From the NCBI GenBank assembly GCA_963920635.1, contig OY987299.1, positions 118,421,373 through 118,485,372 on the forward strand: DNA of 64,000 bases, given 5' to 3'. A program made the position numbers and the translations under genes. The notes under the pieces are model-generated. The model was not told where the DNA came from. It did not search any database and saw only the letters and a list, made by a program, of their open reading frames with translations. Shown piece after piece: positions 58,901 through 63,238 of the stretch (positions within the stretch are counted from its first letter, which is position 1; the number at the start of each line of letters is the position of its first letter). This DNA is from Pseudeuparius sepicola (taxonomy: Eukaryota > Arthropoda > Insecta > Coleoptera > Anthribidae).

Positions 58901-61619
58901 AAATCATAATATATGATATTATCTTGTAAGACCTACCTACATTTAAGACAAAAATCATTTTACTATTATAATATCTAATTTTCTTCTTAAGGAAAGTAGG
59001 GCTTAACAAATCCTTAAATTTCTATTTAGAAGTAGGTATAGCACTGTATTGCACAGTAGGTAAAAGTAATGGAAATATAGTCATCTAAAAATATGTAAAT
59101 ACCTAGAGATACCTACTACAATGCATGCTTAAAAATAAAAAATAAACAATCATGAAATATATTTTGTATAGAAGTAATCAATTCTTTCCCGACATTTCCA
59201 ACTTATACCGAATGATTTTTTAGGACGACTACTGAAATTTTCTTGCTTATTTTGCGCCCACAATAAAAAACATAAAAAAATAAAAGCCTGGCAATTTTGG
59301 ATAGCTAGATGATGCTGAGAAGGAAATCGGCATCCATGGCCAACAATATAAAAAAAACCTCCAATTGGCAAACTCGCTGCGGGGGCGATGTTCGGAGTAT
59401 TGCTAACTATTTAGACTGCATGTTTTTCTGTCTTCGATCGACCTGGCAAGAGCGCTGATGCCAAGAGCACTGGACAAATTGTGGATTCGCGGTTAGCTTT
59501 ATCTGCATGATTTACTAATTGCACTACACTCGCTGGGATTACTACAGTTTTCTAGGGTTTTCCGTAGTATTTGAGCGAATGCTATCCTAGTTTTATCAGG
59601 AAAAGTGGGCCCTAGCCGCAAATGGCAATGAAGATAAAATAATAGTAATTGCCCCCATCCCCCATACAAGCATTCAGTTGCTTCTGGGGTACCTACTCCT
59701 AGTGTAGAGTATTGTGAGGGTGAGAATTATTATTATATGAATAGCCGTAGGATATTTTTTATTCGAGAGATAGAAGACAATTTTTATATTCAAAATTGTT
59801 TATACAACCGTGTGTTCAGATAGTTTCAGAAATTTACACAGGATCTTCGGCTCTCTTGAGATGTGAAAATGTTTGTCGATTTGAAGTTTTTTTTAGTATT
59901 GTGTGAAAAGTTGGCCATGGATGCCCATTTTCTTTTCAGCGCCACCTATATAGCTATCCAAAATTGCCGTTTTCGGTTCTTACGTTTTTTTGTGGGGGCG
60001 CAAGATAAGCGTGATAATCGTGGCGGTAATCCTAAACAAACCATCCTGTATTTCATTATACCTACCTAATGAAATGAAAAGTATTTAATTTTGAATTATA
60101 TTAGTTATACGATACATTATAAACTAATCGTTTCATGCATCCTTTTAAAAAGATAGGTATGCTTAGTTCAGCAAAATAAAATATGTAAAAAGAAAAATAG
60201 TGTTGTAGCAAGTAGATAGTCATCATTTTAGAGTTAATATTTTATTCAAAAACTGTTTTTTTTTTCGTCCAGAAATGTAACAAATACACTACTATTTTTT
60301 TAAACTATCATCAAACAGGCATGCAGCAAGGGATAATAATAAAGATAATAATACGCATTTAGCCCATACATAACCTCCTATGATGTGTCCACTAACCCGC
60401 ACCAGAGAGAAACCACATACACATGGTTATCAAAGGAGGCCATGTTTAAATACAATCTTCCTAAAATTTAAGGTACTACATCTAAATTTGTATATCCTAT
60501 AATATCAATCACCAATATTGTACCAATATCTCACTATAAAACGAACACTGACTAATAGTCTAAATGTAATAATACCTTTACTTTACATTAATATTCTGAA
60601 TATGTTTGCTAATTATGTATCCGAGGCTACTATTACAAATATTACTTCTACGCAACTGGACATCCCTAAAACTGACACAAATATTACAAACTAATAATTT
60701 GTACCCTTGTATAGTCTTTATTTTTTCAGAAGAAGCAACACATCAATAACAATTATTGTTAGTAAGTAAATAGTAATTTTCATACTGAAGAAAATAAAAA
60801 ACTGCAACTGAGAGTTGTTGTCATCGTGAATTAAAGCTTAGCCCTAGAAGCTTCTATGAGGTAGTCTACAATAAGAATGGTCCTTTTCATGAATTTTTAA
60901 TTTTATTGTAGAAGACCATTAAGCCCAAAAACATATTTTTCGGCTGGGGAATGCATAAAAAAATAATTTTTCAAATGCCCGCTAGGGCCGTGGTCATGGC
61001 CCTAGAGCAGTGATTGGCTGAAATATTGTGGATTTGCTGTGTTTTCTACAAGCTGAAAGCTGACCATTTTGAATGTTGGCGAAAGCGTCGGTTTCATTGG
61101 GTTGTATTTTACCAAGGATGGTGCAACAGACTACACATTTCCCACCTAAAATATGCGCATGGCCGATATTGATTAACAGGCATATATAGAGAAATCGCGG
61201 CAAAAAGGGCCATTTTCATTGGATACAAATTTCGATAATAAAAAATTTAAATCGTTTCTTTTTTAAAAAACAATAGTCGCTTCTTAAATTAGGGATGTGT
61301 ATTTCTTTTTTTACAGAATATATGTCATTTCGATTACGTGAAAAGGACCTATGAACATCGTTTTGAAAACCGAACACATCAGGAATACTGACACAGAAAG
61401 GAATGAAAACTTTGTTGCGGTCGCTTTTTCTGAAAAGTATGCACTACCGACACACAGAGTTAAAAAAAAAACACTGAGAGCACAGCAAGGCCCACCCCTA
61501 ACCGAGACAGTCCTGCTCGTCGGAGAAGTCGCGACAGTCATAGAAGTTGTCGCAGCGCAGAGAAGCTTCGACGCATGTACCGTCGTTGCATTGAAACCAA
61601 TCCGGCTCCGTGCAGGCCT
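4435..61619 (-). CDS. trol: perlecan (basement-membrane heparan sulfate proteoglycan core protein), 35 internal exons, partial at both ends
   Basis: Seen: 35 exons on the minus strand join with consistent phases into one open frame of 2904 codons. Module order is LDLa x4, Ig, LDLa x3, Ig, three laminin IV modules with laminin-EGF repeats, about ten Ig domains, one LDLa, two Ig domains, laminin G. Known: this order is diagnostic of perlecan (trol, UNC-52, HSPG2), a secreted extracellular-matrix proteoglycan of basement membranes that binds laminin, collagen IV, integrins and growth factors. The signal peptide and the attachment region for sugar chains would be encoded above 64000, and the later laminin G and EGF modules below 1. 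Many exons are phase 1-1, so whole modules can be skipped without a frameshift; alternative splicing is therefore likely (inference). No frameshift or stop was found in any exon. Join (transcript order) is given in the exon entries that follow. Confidence 0.95.
5063..5214 (-). CDS. trol: perlecan exon: Ig14, first half
   Basis: 152 nt, phase 1 to 0. [19 protein letters not shown] gives the first cysteine and the tryptophan of Ig14. Donor GTACAA is weaker than average. Confidence 0.9.
5302..5595 (-). CDS. trol: perlecan exon: Ig13
   Basis: 294 nt, phase 1-1. Ig domain with [19 protein letters not shown] and [11 protein letters not shown], ending YQLYVI. Acceptor TTTTAG, donor GTAAGT. Confidence 0.94.
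5788..7076. mobile_element. possible degenerate DNA transposon around the THAP fragment
   Basis: Near 5788-5870 and, inverted, 6979-7076, the same blocks recur in order: GGCAGCCAA, a CAGCTGATTC core and AAAAGAGGT. These look like worn terminal inverted repeats enclosing the THAP remnant. No convincing target duplication was found, so the ends are approximate. Confidence 0.35.
6127..6340 (+). pseudogene. decayed THAP zinc-finger gene fragment
   Basis: The plus strand shows [13 protein letters not shown] at 6138-6177, a THAP N-terminus (C-x3-C). A one-base shift follows, then a donor-like GTTAGT (6207) and a TTGCAG acceptor before FPRDK, another shift, and [14 protein letters not shown], a motif characteristic of THAP proteins. 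No downstream C-x2-H is visible. Two frameshifts mean it is not functional. THAP domains occur in P-element-type transposases and host DNA-binding proteins; a transposon origin is inferred. Confidence 0.65.
7710..8000. repeat. array of inverted GTGCGGAAAAGTG motifs
   Basis: The motif GTGCGGAAAAGT and its complement recur many times in both orientations over about 290 bp, for example CCGCACTAGTGCGG at 7758. The array also holds the imperfect palindrome GGCTGAACTCCGCC / GTTCAGCC at 7929-7965. It would fold into several hairpins. It is probably a MITE or a transposase-binding array. Confidence 0.7.
9816..9950 (-). CDS. trol: perlecan exon: isolated C-terminal LDLa repeat
   Basis: 135 nt, phase 1-1. 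A complete LDLa repeat ([14 protein letters not shown] ... [10 protein letters not shown]) with six cysteines and the calcium motif, on the perlecan strand and in compatible phase between Ig12 and Ig13. Acceptor AATTAG; donor GTTCGT is weak, so the 3' boundary is less certain. Could be constitutive or optional. Confidence 0.72.
10437..10723. mobile_element. hAT-like MITE, TAG...CTA ends, TSD CTGATAGG
   Basis: Ends TAGAGATGCAAA and TTTTGCATCTCTA are inverted repeats. Exact 8-bp duplications CTGATAGG flank it at 10429-10436 and 10724-10731. 287 bp, non-coding. The interior repeats AACGTTC / GAACGTT. 8-bp duplications are typical of hAT elements. Confidence 0.9.
11034..11266. repeat. small inverted-repeat MITE
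   Basis: TTAATAGCCGCGTTCCTT at 11039 recurs inverted at 11246-11265 (AAGGAACGCGGCTATT). About 230 bp, no coding capacity. Confidence 0.65.
11264..11705. repeat. inverted-repeat MITE adjacent to the previous one
   Basis: ATTAATGGGTGCGTTTAAGAC at the left matches, inverted, GTCTTAAACGCAACCAAC at the right (about 11668-11690). The interior is rich in GCGCTTG/GCAAGC-type blocks and AGCGCT. No coding capacity. Confidence 0.6.
12725..12778. repeat. 27-bp tandem duplication
   Basis: Two adjacent copies of a 27-bp unit starting CACAGTGTCAGTATATACT, differing at one base. Confidence 0.85.
13028..13158. repeat. short inverted repeat (MITE-like hairpin)
   Basis: About 48-bp arms: GTTCGTGGATCACTCCTGAA ... 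at 13029 and its imperfect complement ending TTGCTCCGCAAAC at 13157. Non-coding. Confidence 0.6.
13429..13707 (-). CDS. trol: perlecan exon: Ig12
   Basis: 279 nt, phase 1-1. One Ig domain: [20 protein letters not shown] and [13 protein letters not shown], ending VQVSS. Acceptor TTTTCAG, donor GTAAGT. Confidence 0.94.
14208..14888. mobile_element. hAT-like element filled with ATCGAT repeats, TSD GTCCTATC
   Basis: 681 bp, flanked by exact 8-bp duplications GTCCTATC (14200-14207 and 14889-14896), with ends TAGGGCTG and CAGGCCTA. The left arm (14254-14396) is a degenerate ATCGATAAA/ATCGATCTT array. The right arm (14505-14880) has an 18-bp unit (ATCGATAAAATCGAAAAG) repeated more than ten times. 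The simple ORFs reading ID-K or SIKSKR repeats are by-products. Confidence 0.85.
15841..16887. mobile_element. TACAGGGTG inverted-repeat element nested in the hAT-like element
   Basis: The left end TACAGGGTGTAAATGAATAA and the right end are complementary over about 85 bp (through GATTCTAAGA). Probable TA target. It contains a tandem duplication of about 290 bp. A lone fragment of the same end recurs at 34876-34912. Confidence 0.85.
16091..16695. repeat. tandem duplication of about 290 bp
   Basis: Two direct copies, 16091-16380 and 16406-16695, both starting TTGGTAGTTTTAATTTTTTA and ending near AAATATCACTGC; nearly identical. Confidence 0.9.
17235..17495 (-). CDS. trol: perlecan exon: Ig11
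   Basis: 261 nt, phase 1-1. One complete Ig domain: [19 protein letters not shown] and [14 protein letters not shown]. Acceptor TTTCAG, donor GTAAGT. Confidence 0.94.
17496..20638. other. perlecan intron between Ig10 and Ig11, nothing seen
   Basis: 3.1 kb of AT-rich intron. No repeat with recognisable ends and no coding signal was found by eye; only homopolymer runs (for example near 18760). Confidence 0.5.
20639..20827 (-). CDS. trol: perlecan exon: Ig10, second half
   Basis: 189 nt, phase 1-1. [15 protein letters not shown] and [14 protein letters not shown] complete Ig10. A shorter open frame overlapping this exon is in another frame. Confidence 0.92.
20882..20992 (-). CDS. trol: perlecan exon: Ig10, first half
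   Basis: 111 nt, phase 1-1. [20 protein letters not shown] linker, then [11 protein letters not shown]. Donor GTAAGT. Confidence 0.92.
21215..21229 (-). CDS. trol: perlecan 15-nt microexon
   Basis: 15 nt, phase 1-1, encoding EPPDT in the linker between Ig9 and Ig10. A perfect branch-point match (TACTAAC) and a CAG acceptor lie just upstream, with GTGAGT as donor. Skipping it keeps the frame, so it is probably alternative. Confidence 0.7.
21230..22154. other. perlecan intron, nothing seen
   Basis: About 925 nt of AT-rich intron upstream of the microexon; a TACTAAC branch-point match lies near its 3' end (about 21245-21255). Confidence 0.5.
22155..22319 (-). CDS. trol: perlecan exon: Ig9 end, with an RGD tripeptide
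   Basis: 165 nt, phase 1-1. [15 protein letters not shown] completes Ig9, then the inter-domain linker [14 protein letters not shown] is the classical integrin-binding tripeptide; whether it is exposed or used here is inference. Acceptor chosen as TTATCAG because only it keeps phase 1. Confidence 0.9.
22383..22636 (-). CDS. trol: perlecan exon: Ig8 end and Ig9 start
   Basis: 254 nt, phase 2 to 1. [15 protein letters not shown] ends Ig8; [20 protein letters not shown] begins Ig9. Donor GTATAT; the frame stays open into the short intron, so intron retention would not add an immediate stop. Confidence 0.92.
22917..23180 (+). repeat. SINE-like interspersed repeat with ATT tail, copy 1
   Basis: Shares blocks with 59411-59745 and, inverted, 51440-51610: AGCGCTGGACAA..., TTTCTAGGGTTTTCTGTAGT, TTGCTTCTGGGGTACTCC and the 3' end GTGAGGGTGAGAATT followed by an ATT run. 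The simple-repeat tail suggests a retroposon; no tRNA promoter was recognised. Confidence 0.7.
23282..23790. mobile_element. inverted-repeat element with ATGGAGGGTAGAGG ends
   Basis: Left arm starting ATGGAGGGTAGAGGTAAGGA recurs inverted at the right end (CCTTACCTCTACCCTCCAT). Arms of roughly 90 bp also share GATGGCGCT and the CATTAAAT block. It is interrupted by a TAGAGATG element (23414-23661). Confidence 0.75.
23414..23661. mobile_element. TAGAGATG...CATCTCTA MITE nested in the previous element
   Basis: Ends TAGAGATGTG and CCCATCTCTA match the hAT-like families seen elsewhere here; the interior is rich in GATTCGATC / CGAATC. Flanking 8-mers do not match (CACTCTGC versus CTACAACC), so a target duplication is not demonstrated. 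Confidence 0.55.
24433..26313. mobile_element. hAT-like element with AACCGGTT arrays, TSD ATAATAAT, hosting a piggyBac-like element
   Basis: Ends TAGTGCTGGCAA and TTGCCAGCACTA are perfect inverted repeats. Exact 8-bp duplications ATAATAAT lie at 24425-24432 and 26314-26321. Both subterminal regions are arrays of CGGTTAACCGG and AAAACCGGTTTTCGG. 1881 bp including the 1.1-kb nested insert. Confidence 0.92.
24551..25658. mobile_element. piggyBac-like TTAA element nested in the hAT-like element
   Basis: TTAACACTTTCACTGCCA at 24551 and its exact inverse ending TTAA at 25658, so a TTAA target as used by piggyBac-type transposases. Subterminal palindromes CCAACGCGCCTGGCGCGTTG (24569) and related copies at 24616, 25443 and 25495. 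No transposase frame: non-autonomous. Confidence 0.88.
26704..26884 (-). CDS. trol: perlecan exon: Ig8, first half
   Basis: 181 nt, phase 1 to 2. [17 protein letters not shown] and [20 protein letters not shown]. Donor GTAAGA; the rest of Ig8 lies 4.1 kb away at 22.6 kb because transposons fill the intron. Confidence 0.93.
26941..27607 (-). CDS. trol: perlecan exon: Ig5 second half, Ig6 and Ig7
   Basis: 667 nt, phase 0 to 1. Carries the end of Ig5 ([10 protein letters not shown]), all of Ig6 (VMLRCRATG ... [10 protein letters not shown]) and all of Ig7 ([19 protein letters not shown] ... [10 protein letters not shown]). The only exon in the array with more than one complete Ig domain. Confidence 0.95.
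27662..27813 (-). CDS. trol: perlecan exon: Ig5, first half
   Basis: 152 nt, phase 1 to 0. [17 protein letters not shown] and [16 protein letters not shown] are typical perlecan Ig strands. The expected tryptophan position reads YRLLRV. Confidence 0.92.
27814..33644. other. perlecan intron between Ig4 and Ig5
   Basis: 5.8 kb. Contains the foldback element at 29315-30190. A 40-bp segment near 28440-28480 recurs inverted near 31920-31960, probably remnants of one repeat. Near 31105-31145 a small hairpin (AGCAAAGTCTAG / CTAGACTTTGCT). The rest is unassigned. Confidence 0.5.
29315..30190. mobile_element. foldback element with long TIRs (TACAGTGTGTCCAACTTT)
   Basis: The arms are complementary over about 330 bp, from TACAGTGTGTCCAACTTTAA through GCAGGGTGTCAAA on the left and back to TTGGACACCCTGTA on the right, with about 200 bp between. 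A TA target is likely. No transposase; ORFs in the arms are incidental. Confidence 0.88.
33645..33819 (-). CDS. trol: perlecan exon: Ig4, second half
   Basis: 175 nt, phase 0 to 1. [13 protein letters not shown] and [12 protein letters not shown] complete Ig4. Two candidate acceptors overlap (GACAGACAG); only the upstream one avoids an immediate stop. Confidence 0.93.
33888..34042 (-). CDS. trol: perlecan exon: proline-rich linker and Ig4, first half
   Basis: 155 nt, phase 1 to 0. Begins with a proline-rich hinge ([16 protein letters not shown]), then the first Ig strands (TLRLNCSAR). Donor GTAAGA. Confidence 0.92.
36169..38493. mobile_element. DNA transposon with TAGAGGCCCTG TIRs, TSD GTACAGAG, carrying a THAP gene
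   Basis: TIRs of about 60 bp start TAGAGGCCCTGTATGACACG; exact 8-bp duplications GTACAGAG lie at 36161-36168 and 38494-38501. 2325 bp. Inside is a two-exon THAP-domain gene and two other short coding-like pieces, but no transposase core was recognised. 8-bp duplication fits hAT or P superfamilies; the THAP domain favours P, the TAG end favours hAT. Confidence 0.88.
36387..37652 (+). CDS. THAP zinc-finger protein, exons 36387-36539 and 37446-37652
   Basis: Exon 1 (ATG at 36387) ends with GTAAGT at 36540; exon 2 follows a TTTCACAG acceptor in phase 0 and stops at 37652, giving 119 aa. The first 54 residues are a complete THAP C2CH finger: C4, C9, the tryptophan of RARWKVQ, C50, H53 and F54. 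The C-terminal part ([10 protein letters not shown], then a hydrophobic tail) has no recognised domain. THAP domains bind DNA; inside a transposon this is probably the end-binding part of a lost transposase. Two coding-like pieces on the same strand in its intron (36873-36965, [15 protein letters not shown]; 37151-37318, [18 protein letters not shown]) may be further or alternative exons. Confidence 0.72.
39277..39588 (-). CDS. trol: perlecan exon: Ig3, first of the long Ig array
   Basis: 312 nt, phase 1-1. Ig-like domain with VTFTCQYRS and TLRCTVV as the two cysteine strands; no tryptophan between them, so a divergent Ig. The preceding CAG acceptor leads into [14 protein letters not shown]. 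The exon is visibly more GC-rich than its AT-rich surroundings. Isolated by introns of 4.1 kb and 5.2 kb. Donor GTTTGA is weak. Confidence 0.85.
40994..42270. repeat. complex direct and inverted repeat (foldback), ACACCCTGTA right end
   Basis: The block starting TTCCAGGACGAACAAAGATA appears twice direct (40994, 41440) and twice inverted (ending near 41671 and 42110), each with the neighbouring GGGGGCTATAGCCCC and GGCGTCCCAAAT blocks. The right end CGGGACACCCTGTATA resembles the other TA-flanked foldback ends; the left end is unclear. Confidence 0.75.
42789..43521. mobile_element. hAT-like element with TTCGAA/ATTCGAT motifs, TSD ATGACAGG
   Basis: Ends TAGTGAAGG and CGCTTCACTA; exact 8-bp duplications ATGACAGG at 42781-42788 and 43522-43529. 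Both ends are packed with TATTCGAATAC / AATAATTCGATTC / AGTATTCGATAC. 733 bp, no coding frame. Confidence 0.9.
43715..44159 (-). CDS. trol: perlecan exon: LamB3, second half, and laminin-EGF repeats
   Basis: 445 nt, phase 0 to 1. End of LamB3 ([17 protein letters not shown]), then [12 protein letters not shown] and [12 protein letters not shown]. Closes the perlecan domain III equivalent; the next exon starts the Ig array. Confidence 0.94.
44224..44515 (-). CDS. trol: perlecan exon: LamB3, first half
   Basis: 292 nt, phase 2 to 0. LamB module with [15 protein letters not shown] and [12 protein letters not shown]. Acceptor ATTTTAG, donor GTAAGT. Confidence 0.94.
44562..46375. mobile_element. 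CCCAAGT inverted-repeat element filling a small perlecan intron
   Basis: Ends CCCAAGTATCATTTAAAGTT and AACTTAAAATGTTACTTGGG are imperfect inverted repeats, flanked on both sides by TG (possibly mutated TA). 1814 bp. The right 950 bp match 2986-3962 closely. The ends resemble those of the 54956-58070 element (CCCAATAAACATTTTT), which has a similar 1.8-kb size without its insert. Removing it leaves an intron of about 114 nt, in line with its 47-67-nt neighbours. Confidence 0.85.
46444..46631 (-). CDS. trol: perlecan exon: laminin-EGF leading into LamB3
   Basis: 188 nt, phase 0 to 2. [15 protein letters not shown], then [13 protein letters not shown], the split EGF segment before LamB3. Its downstream intron was enlarged by a 1.8-kb transposon. 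Confidence 0.94.
46679..46849 (-). CDS. trol: perlecan exon: laminin-EGF repeat
   Basis: 171 nt, phase 0-0. [14 protein letters not shown] then [13 protein letters not shown]; one and a half laminin-EGF repeats. The intron that follows is only 47 nt. Confidence 0.94.
46912..47346 (-). CDS. trol: perlecan exon: LamB2, second half, and laminin-EGF
   Basis: 435 nt, phase 0-0. Finishes LamB2 ([16 protein letters not shown]), then [12 protein letters not shown] and a laminin-EGF repeat ending [11 protein letters not shown]. Acceptor TTTTTAG, donor GTATGT. Confidence 0.95.
47398..47679 (-). CDS. trol: perlecan exon: LamB2, first half
   Basis: 282 nt, phase 0-0. Laminin IV module with [19 protein letters not shown] and LRYTIRHSP, the core conserved segment. 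Donor GTAAGT. Confidence 0.95.
47737..47877 (-). CDS. trol: perlecan exon: laminin-EGF leading into LamB2
   Basis: 141 nt, phase 0-0. [11 protein letters not shown] opens the exon, and [13 protein letters not shown] is the split EGF segment that precedes each LamB module. Donor GTAAAT is weaker than the others here. Confidence 0.9.
48014..48227 (-). CDS. trol: perlecan exon: laminin-EGF repeats
   Basis: 214 nt, phase 2 to 0. Contains [12 protein letters not shown] and CDVGYVGNP, typical of laminin-EGF repeats; ends GRCRCK before GTAAGC. Confidence 0.94.
48282..48427 (-). CDS. trol: perlecan exon: laminin-EGF
   Basis: 146 nt, phase 0 to 2. Begins [16 protein letters not shown] and continues a laminin-EGF repeat into the next one ([10 protein letters not shown]). 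Acceptor CTTACAG, donor GTAAGC. Confidence 0.93.
48478..49517 (-). CDS. trol: perlecan exon: Ig2, laminin-EGF part and complete LamB1
   Basis: 1040 nt, phase 1 to 0; the largest exon. The Ig2 domain occupies about residues 1-95 (FEITC ... GAYSC). Then comes a split laminin-EGF segment ([13 protein letters not shown]), a full laminin IV (LamB) module ([11 protein letters not shown] signature) and the start of the following laminin-EGF ([12 protein letters not shown]). Perlecan domain III starts in the same way. Confidence 0.96.
49574..49822 (-). CDS. trol: perlecan exon: two LDLa repeats
   Basis: 249 nt, phase 1-1. Two LDLa repeats, ending [10 protein letters not shown] and [10 protein letters not shown], each with six cysteines and the SDE calcium motif. 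Acceptor GTACAG, donor GTATGT. Only 56 nt of intron separate it from the next exon; from here to 43.7 kb the gene is compact. Confidence 0.95.
49880..50017 (-). CDS. trol: perlecan exon: LDLa repeat
   Basis: 138 nt, phase 1-1. Starts [11 protein letters not shown] and contains one LDLa repeat ending [10 protein letters not shown]. Acceptor ATACAG, donor GTAAGC. First repeat of the second LDLa cluster. Confidence 0.93.
50018..52250. other. perlecan intron between linker and LDLa exons
   Basis: 2.2 kb. 51440-51610 holds an inverted SINE-like copy. Minus-strand GGTTCGATTC at 52041-52050 resembles a tRNA B box but no A box or tRNA fold is visible. The rest is AT-rich and unassigned. Confidence 0.5.
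51440..51610 (-). repeat. SINE-like repeat with ATT tail, copy 3 (partial, inverted)
   Basis: On the minus strand it reads AGGAAAAGTCGG ... GCACAAGCATTTGG ... GTACTCCTAGTGTGGAGTAT ... GGTGAGAATTACTATTATT, matching the 3' part of 59411-59745. Confidence 0.7.
52251..52328 (-). CDS. trol: perlecan exon: linker after Ig1
   Basis: 78 nt, phase 1-1, encoding a linker that starts [13 protein letters not shown] and ends ETEYHGA. Donor GTATAA, acceptor TACTAG with a weak pyrimidine tract. No known domain; the call rests on phase fit, an open frame and a position between two certain exons. It could be an alternatively used exon. Confidence 0.6.
52469..52696 (-). CDS. trol: perlecan exon: Ig1
   Basis: 228 nt, phase 1-1. 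Immunoglobulin C2-type domain with strand motif REVVFRC, tryptophan in VHWERP, and the F-strand motif AGTYLC, ending HLNVER. Donor GTAAGT from 52468. In perlecans this Ig domain sits between LDLa clusters. Confidence 0.92.
53316..53330 (-). CDS. possible perlecan 15-nt microexon
   Basis: A perfect donor (GTGAGT from 53315) follows 15 nt that would be phase 1-1 and encode IYKP between the linker exon and Ig1. A pyrimidine-rich stretch and GCAG precede it. It is compatible with optional inclusion, but so short a candidate can arise by chance; not counted in the 35 exons. Confidence 0.25.
53768..53827 (-). CDS. trol: perlecan exon: short linker before Ig1
   Basis: 60 nt, phase 1-1, with strong sites (acceptor CCACAG, donor GTGAGT). 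It encodes a linker starting [15 protein letters not shown] and ending EIKE, which leads directly into the first beta strand of Ig1. Too short for ordinary ORF detection; supported by phase fit and by reading smoothly into the next exon. Confidence 0.75.
53828..54467. other. perlecan intron, nothing seen
   Basis: 640 nt of AT-rich intron with no recognised repeat or coding signal. Confidence 0.5.
54468..54635 (-). CDS. trol: perlecan exon: LDLa repeat with tail
   Basis: 168 nt, phase 1-1. One LDLa repeat ([14 protein letters not shown] ... DNSDELDC) is followed by a short polar, tyrosine-rich tail (NDLYYY). Acceptor CTAG at 54636, donor GTAGGT from 54467. The open frame runs on past the donor for about 30 codons, but phase and splice consensus favour ending here. 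Confidence 0.88.
56487..57815. mobile_element. hAT element CAGTGGCGTAACTAC, TSD TATAGGTA, nested
   Basis: Ends CAGTGGCGTAACTAC and GTAATTACGCCACTG; exact 8-bp duplications TATAGGTA at 56479-56486 and 57816-57823. CAGTGGCG is a typical hAT terminus. Subterminal GGGGCCCACC-type blocks occur at both ends. 1329 bp, no transposase frame; another inverted-repeat element sits inside. Confidence 0.93.
56704..57360. mobile_element. innermost nested inverted-repeat element
   Basis: GATCCAAACTC then CCTACTGCGGGAACAC at 56717-56754 recur inverted at 57312-57351 (GTGTTCCCGCAGTAGG, GAGTTTGGATC), ending ACCCTGTAC. Arms about 45 bp. Ends are approximate. Confidence 0.7.
58415..58675 (-). CDS. trol: perlecan exon: two LDLa repeats
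   Basis: 261 nt, phase 1-1. Two complete LDLa repeats are separated by a proline/threonine-rich linker ([12 protein letters not shown]). The first ends [10 protein letters not shown] and the second [10 protein letters not shown]. Acceptor TGTAG, donor GTAAGT. A long open frame overlapping this exon on the same strand is in the wrong frame; the cysteine pattern fixes the correct one. Confidence 0.93.
59206..60050. mobile_element. TACAGGATG inverted-repeat element, copy 1, interrupted by a SINE-like repeat
   Basis: Left TACCGAATGATTTTTTAGGA and right TCCTAAACAAACCATCCTGTA are imperfect inverted ends; both arms contain TTGCGCCC and GGCAATTTTGG or its complement. The internal block CAGATAGTTTCAGAAA matches the copy at 61958-62370. 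The SINE-like repeat lies within it. Confidence 0.75.
59411..59745 (+). repeat. SINE-like repeat with ATT tail, copy 2 (longest)
   Basis: Longest of three copies: it contains the GGAAAAGTGGGCCCTAGCCG block missing from copy 1 and ends GTGAGGGTGAGAATTATTATT. Inserted inside a TACAGGATG element. Confidence 0.75.
61503..61619 (-). CDS. trol: perlecan exon: LDLa repeat
   Basis: 117 nt, phase 1-1. The frame carries six cysteines spaced as in an LDLa repeat, with the calcium-binding acidic end FSDEQDC. Acceptor CAG at 61620-61622, donor GTTAGG from 61502. First perlecan exon in transcript order in this window; earlier exons lie above 64000. Confidence 0.85.
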
Positions 61620-61957
61620 CTGACCAGGTAGAAAAATCGGATATAATCTCTTCCGTGAAAAGACTAAGAACTAAGTTTGGGGGCTCTAGTCTACCTACCG
61701 ATTTATCTTGACAAATAGATGAGGAGGAAATTGAAGAGTTTTCTAACAGAGTCAAGCCCATGTCAGATTATCTAATAGTTATTTTTTTAACTAGTATTAT
61801 TTTAACAAATGTGCCTTCTTTATTTCCTGTGGTGGTGAATACATGATTTTTCGCCAATCATTTAGAAGGTAACAGAAAAATGCAAACAGTGTGAAAAACT
61901 TCTGTAAGATTGAAAAAAATTCCAAGAAAATGTAAGTTACTACTTTAAAAATATGTA

Positions 61958-62370
61958 TACAGGATGATTTTGTTAGAACTACCACTGCCATTTTCTCACT
62001 TTGTTGCGCCCCTACAAAAAAAATGTAAGAAACAAAAATATGGCAATTTTGGGCAGCTAAATGGTGCTGCGAAAAAAAACTTTCATATTGAAAATTGATG
62101 GCAGTAAGAGGTTTTTTGCAACTGGGTAATCAGATAGTTTCAGAAAATTACACAGGGTTTTCGGCTCTCTTGAGACTATAAAATTTTGTTTGTTTATTTC
62201 CTATTACCTAAGCGATTTTCTAGCCTATTTTGGGCCGCACAAAAAATACGTAAGAAAATAAAATATGGCAATTTTGGTCAGCCAGGCGACGTTTTTGTTC
62301 CTTATGTTTTTTGTAGGGCGCAAAATAAGCGAGAAAATCGCTGTGGTAGTCCTAAAAAAATCATCCTGTA
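61958..62370. mobile_element. TACAGGATG MITE, copy 2
   Basis: Left TACAGGATGATTTTGTTAGA and right TAAAAAAATCATCCTGTA are inverted ends with arms of about 100 bp, including TTGCGCCCCTAC / TAGGGCGCAA. Flanked by TA. 413 bp. Confidence 0.88.
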
Positions 62371-63238
62371 TACTAATAGATATCCCTAGTAATAACGACA
62401 AATAGCCATTTTTCTTATACCTTAGATATCAATTCTGATGAATAAGGATTCATTAGTACTGTGTGCTAGTAACATATTAGGTCATTGCGTTTTCACCCTA
62501 CTATAACTTTATGGATGCACCCTGCACAGGATGTTCCAAATTTTATAATCCAAGCTTTTGCTTCAGGGACATCATTTAATTGATTATACAAGGAGTCCCA
62601 GAAGAATTCAAAAGAAGCCCATGGATAGCGGACATCAGTAGCAAGCTCTTGGACCCTATAAAGGGTGTATGGTTAAACTTTTATCTGACAAACTTCCAAA
62701 ATCAATAGAAAAAGTCAATATAAGATTATATGAACATATATCGAAAATACAATAGTTTTCTTGCAATCGGCATTAAAATGTCCCAAAATCGTCATTAAAA
62801 GCACAGAAATCGTACAATAATGTAGCCCATTATTGTACGATTTTTTCAATAAGTAGGCCTTGGCGAGATGTAAACATCAAACGTCAGACGCGGAGAAATC
62901 GCTCGTCAAAAGTGACCAAATATTCAAAACCCGGCCGATAAAGGCTCATTTAACTTTTCGTACACATTGCGAAATTGATTCCTATAGAAGCGCAATCCTT
63001 CAGTATACATATTTTAGTAAATTTGAAAATCAATAGATTTGTTGTGTAGGCTGCACAAGAAGCAGCAGTTTGGTTTTTCTGTCAGAAGGTGCCGTACATC
63101 ATTATACTTGTCCTAGGTAGAGCGATCGGTAAAGTCAAGCAACGCCGCGCGTAGTCGGTTCGTGGACGGGTGATCCCTTATTATTATTTTCTTGCCTAAT
63201 AAAACTTTTTTTTTTCCGATTTCAAGAAAAATATAATA

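Larger units (their letters stand above)
58676..61502. other. perlecan intron between first LDLa exons
   Basis: 2.8 kb. Apart from 59206-60050 it is AT-rich sequence with no recognised gene or repeat. Confidence 0.5.
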
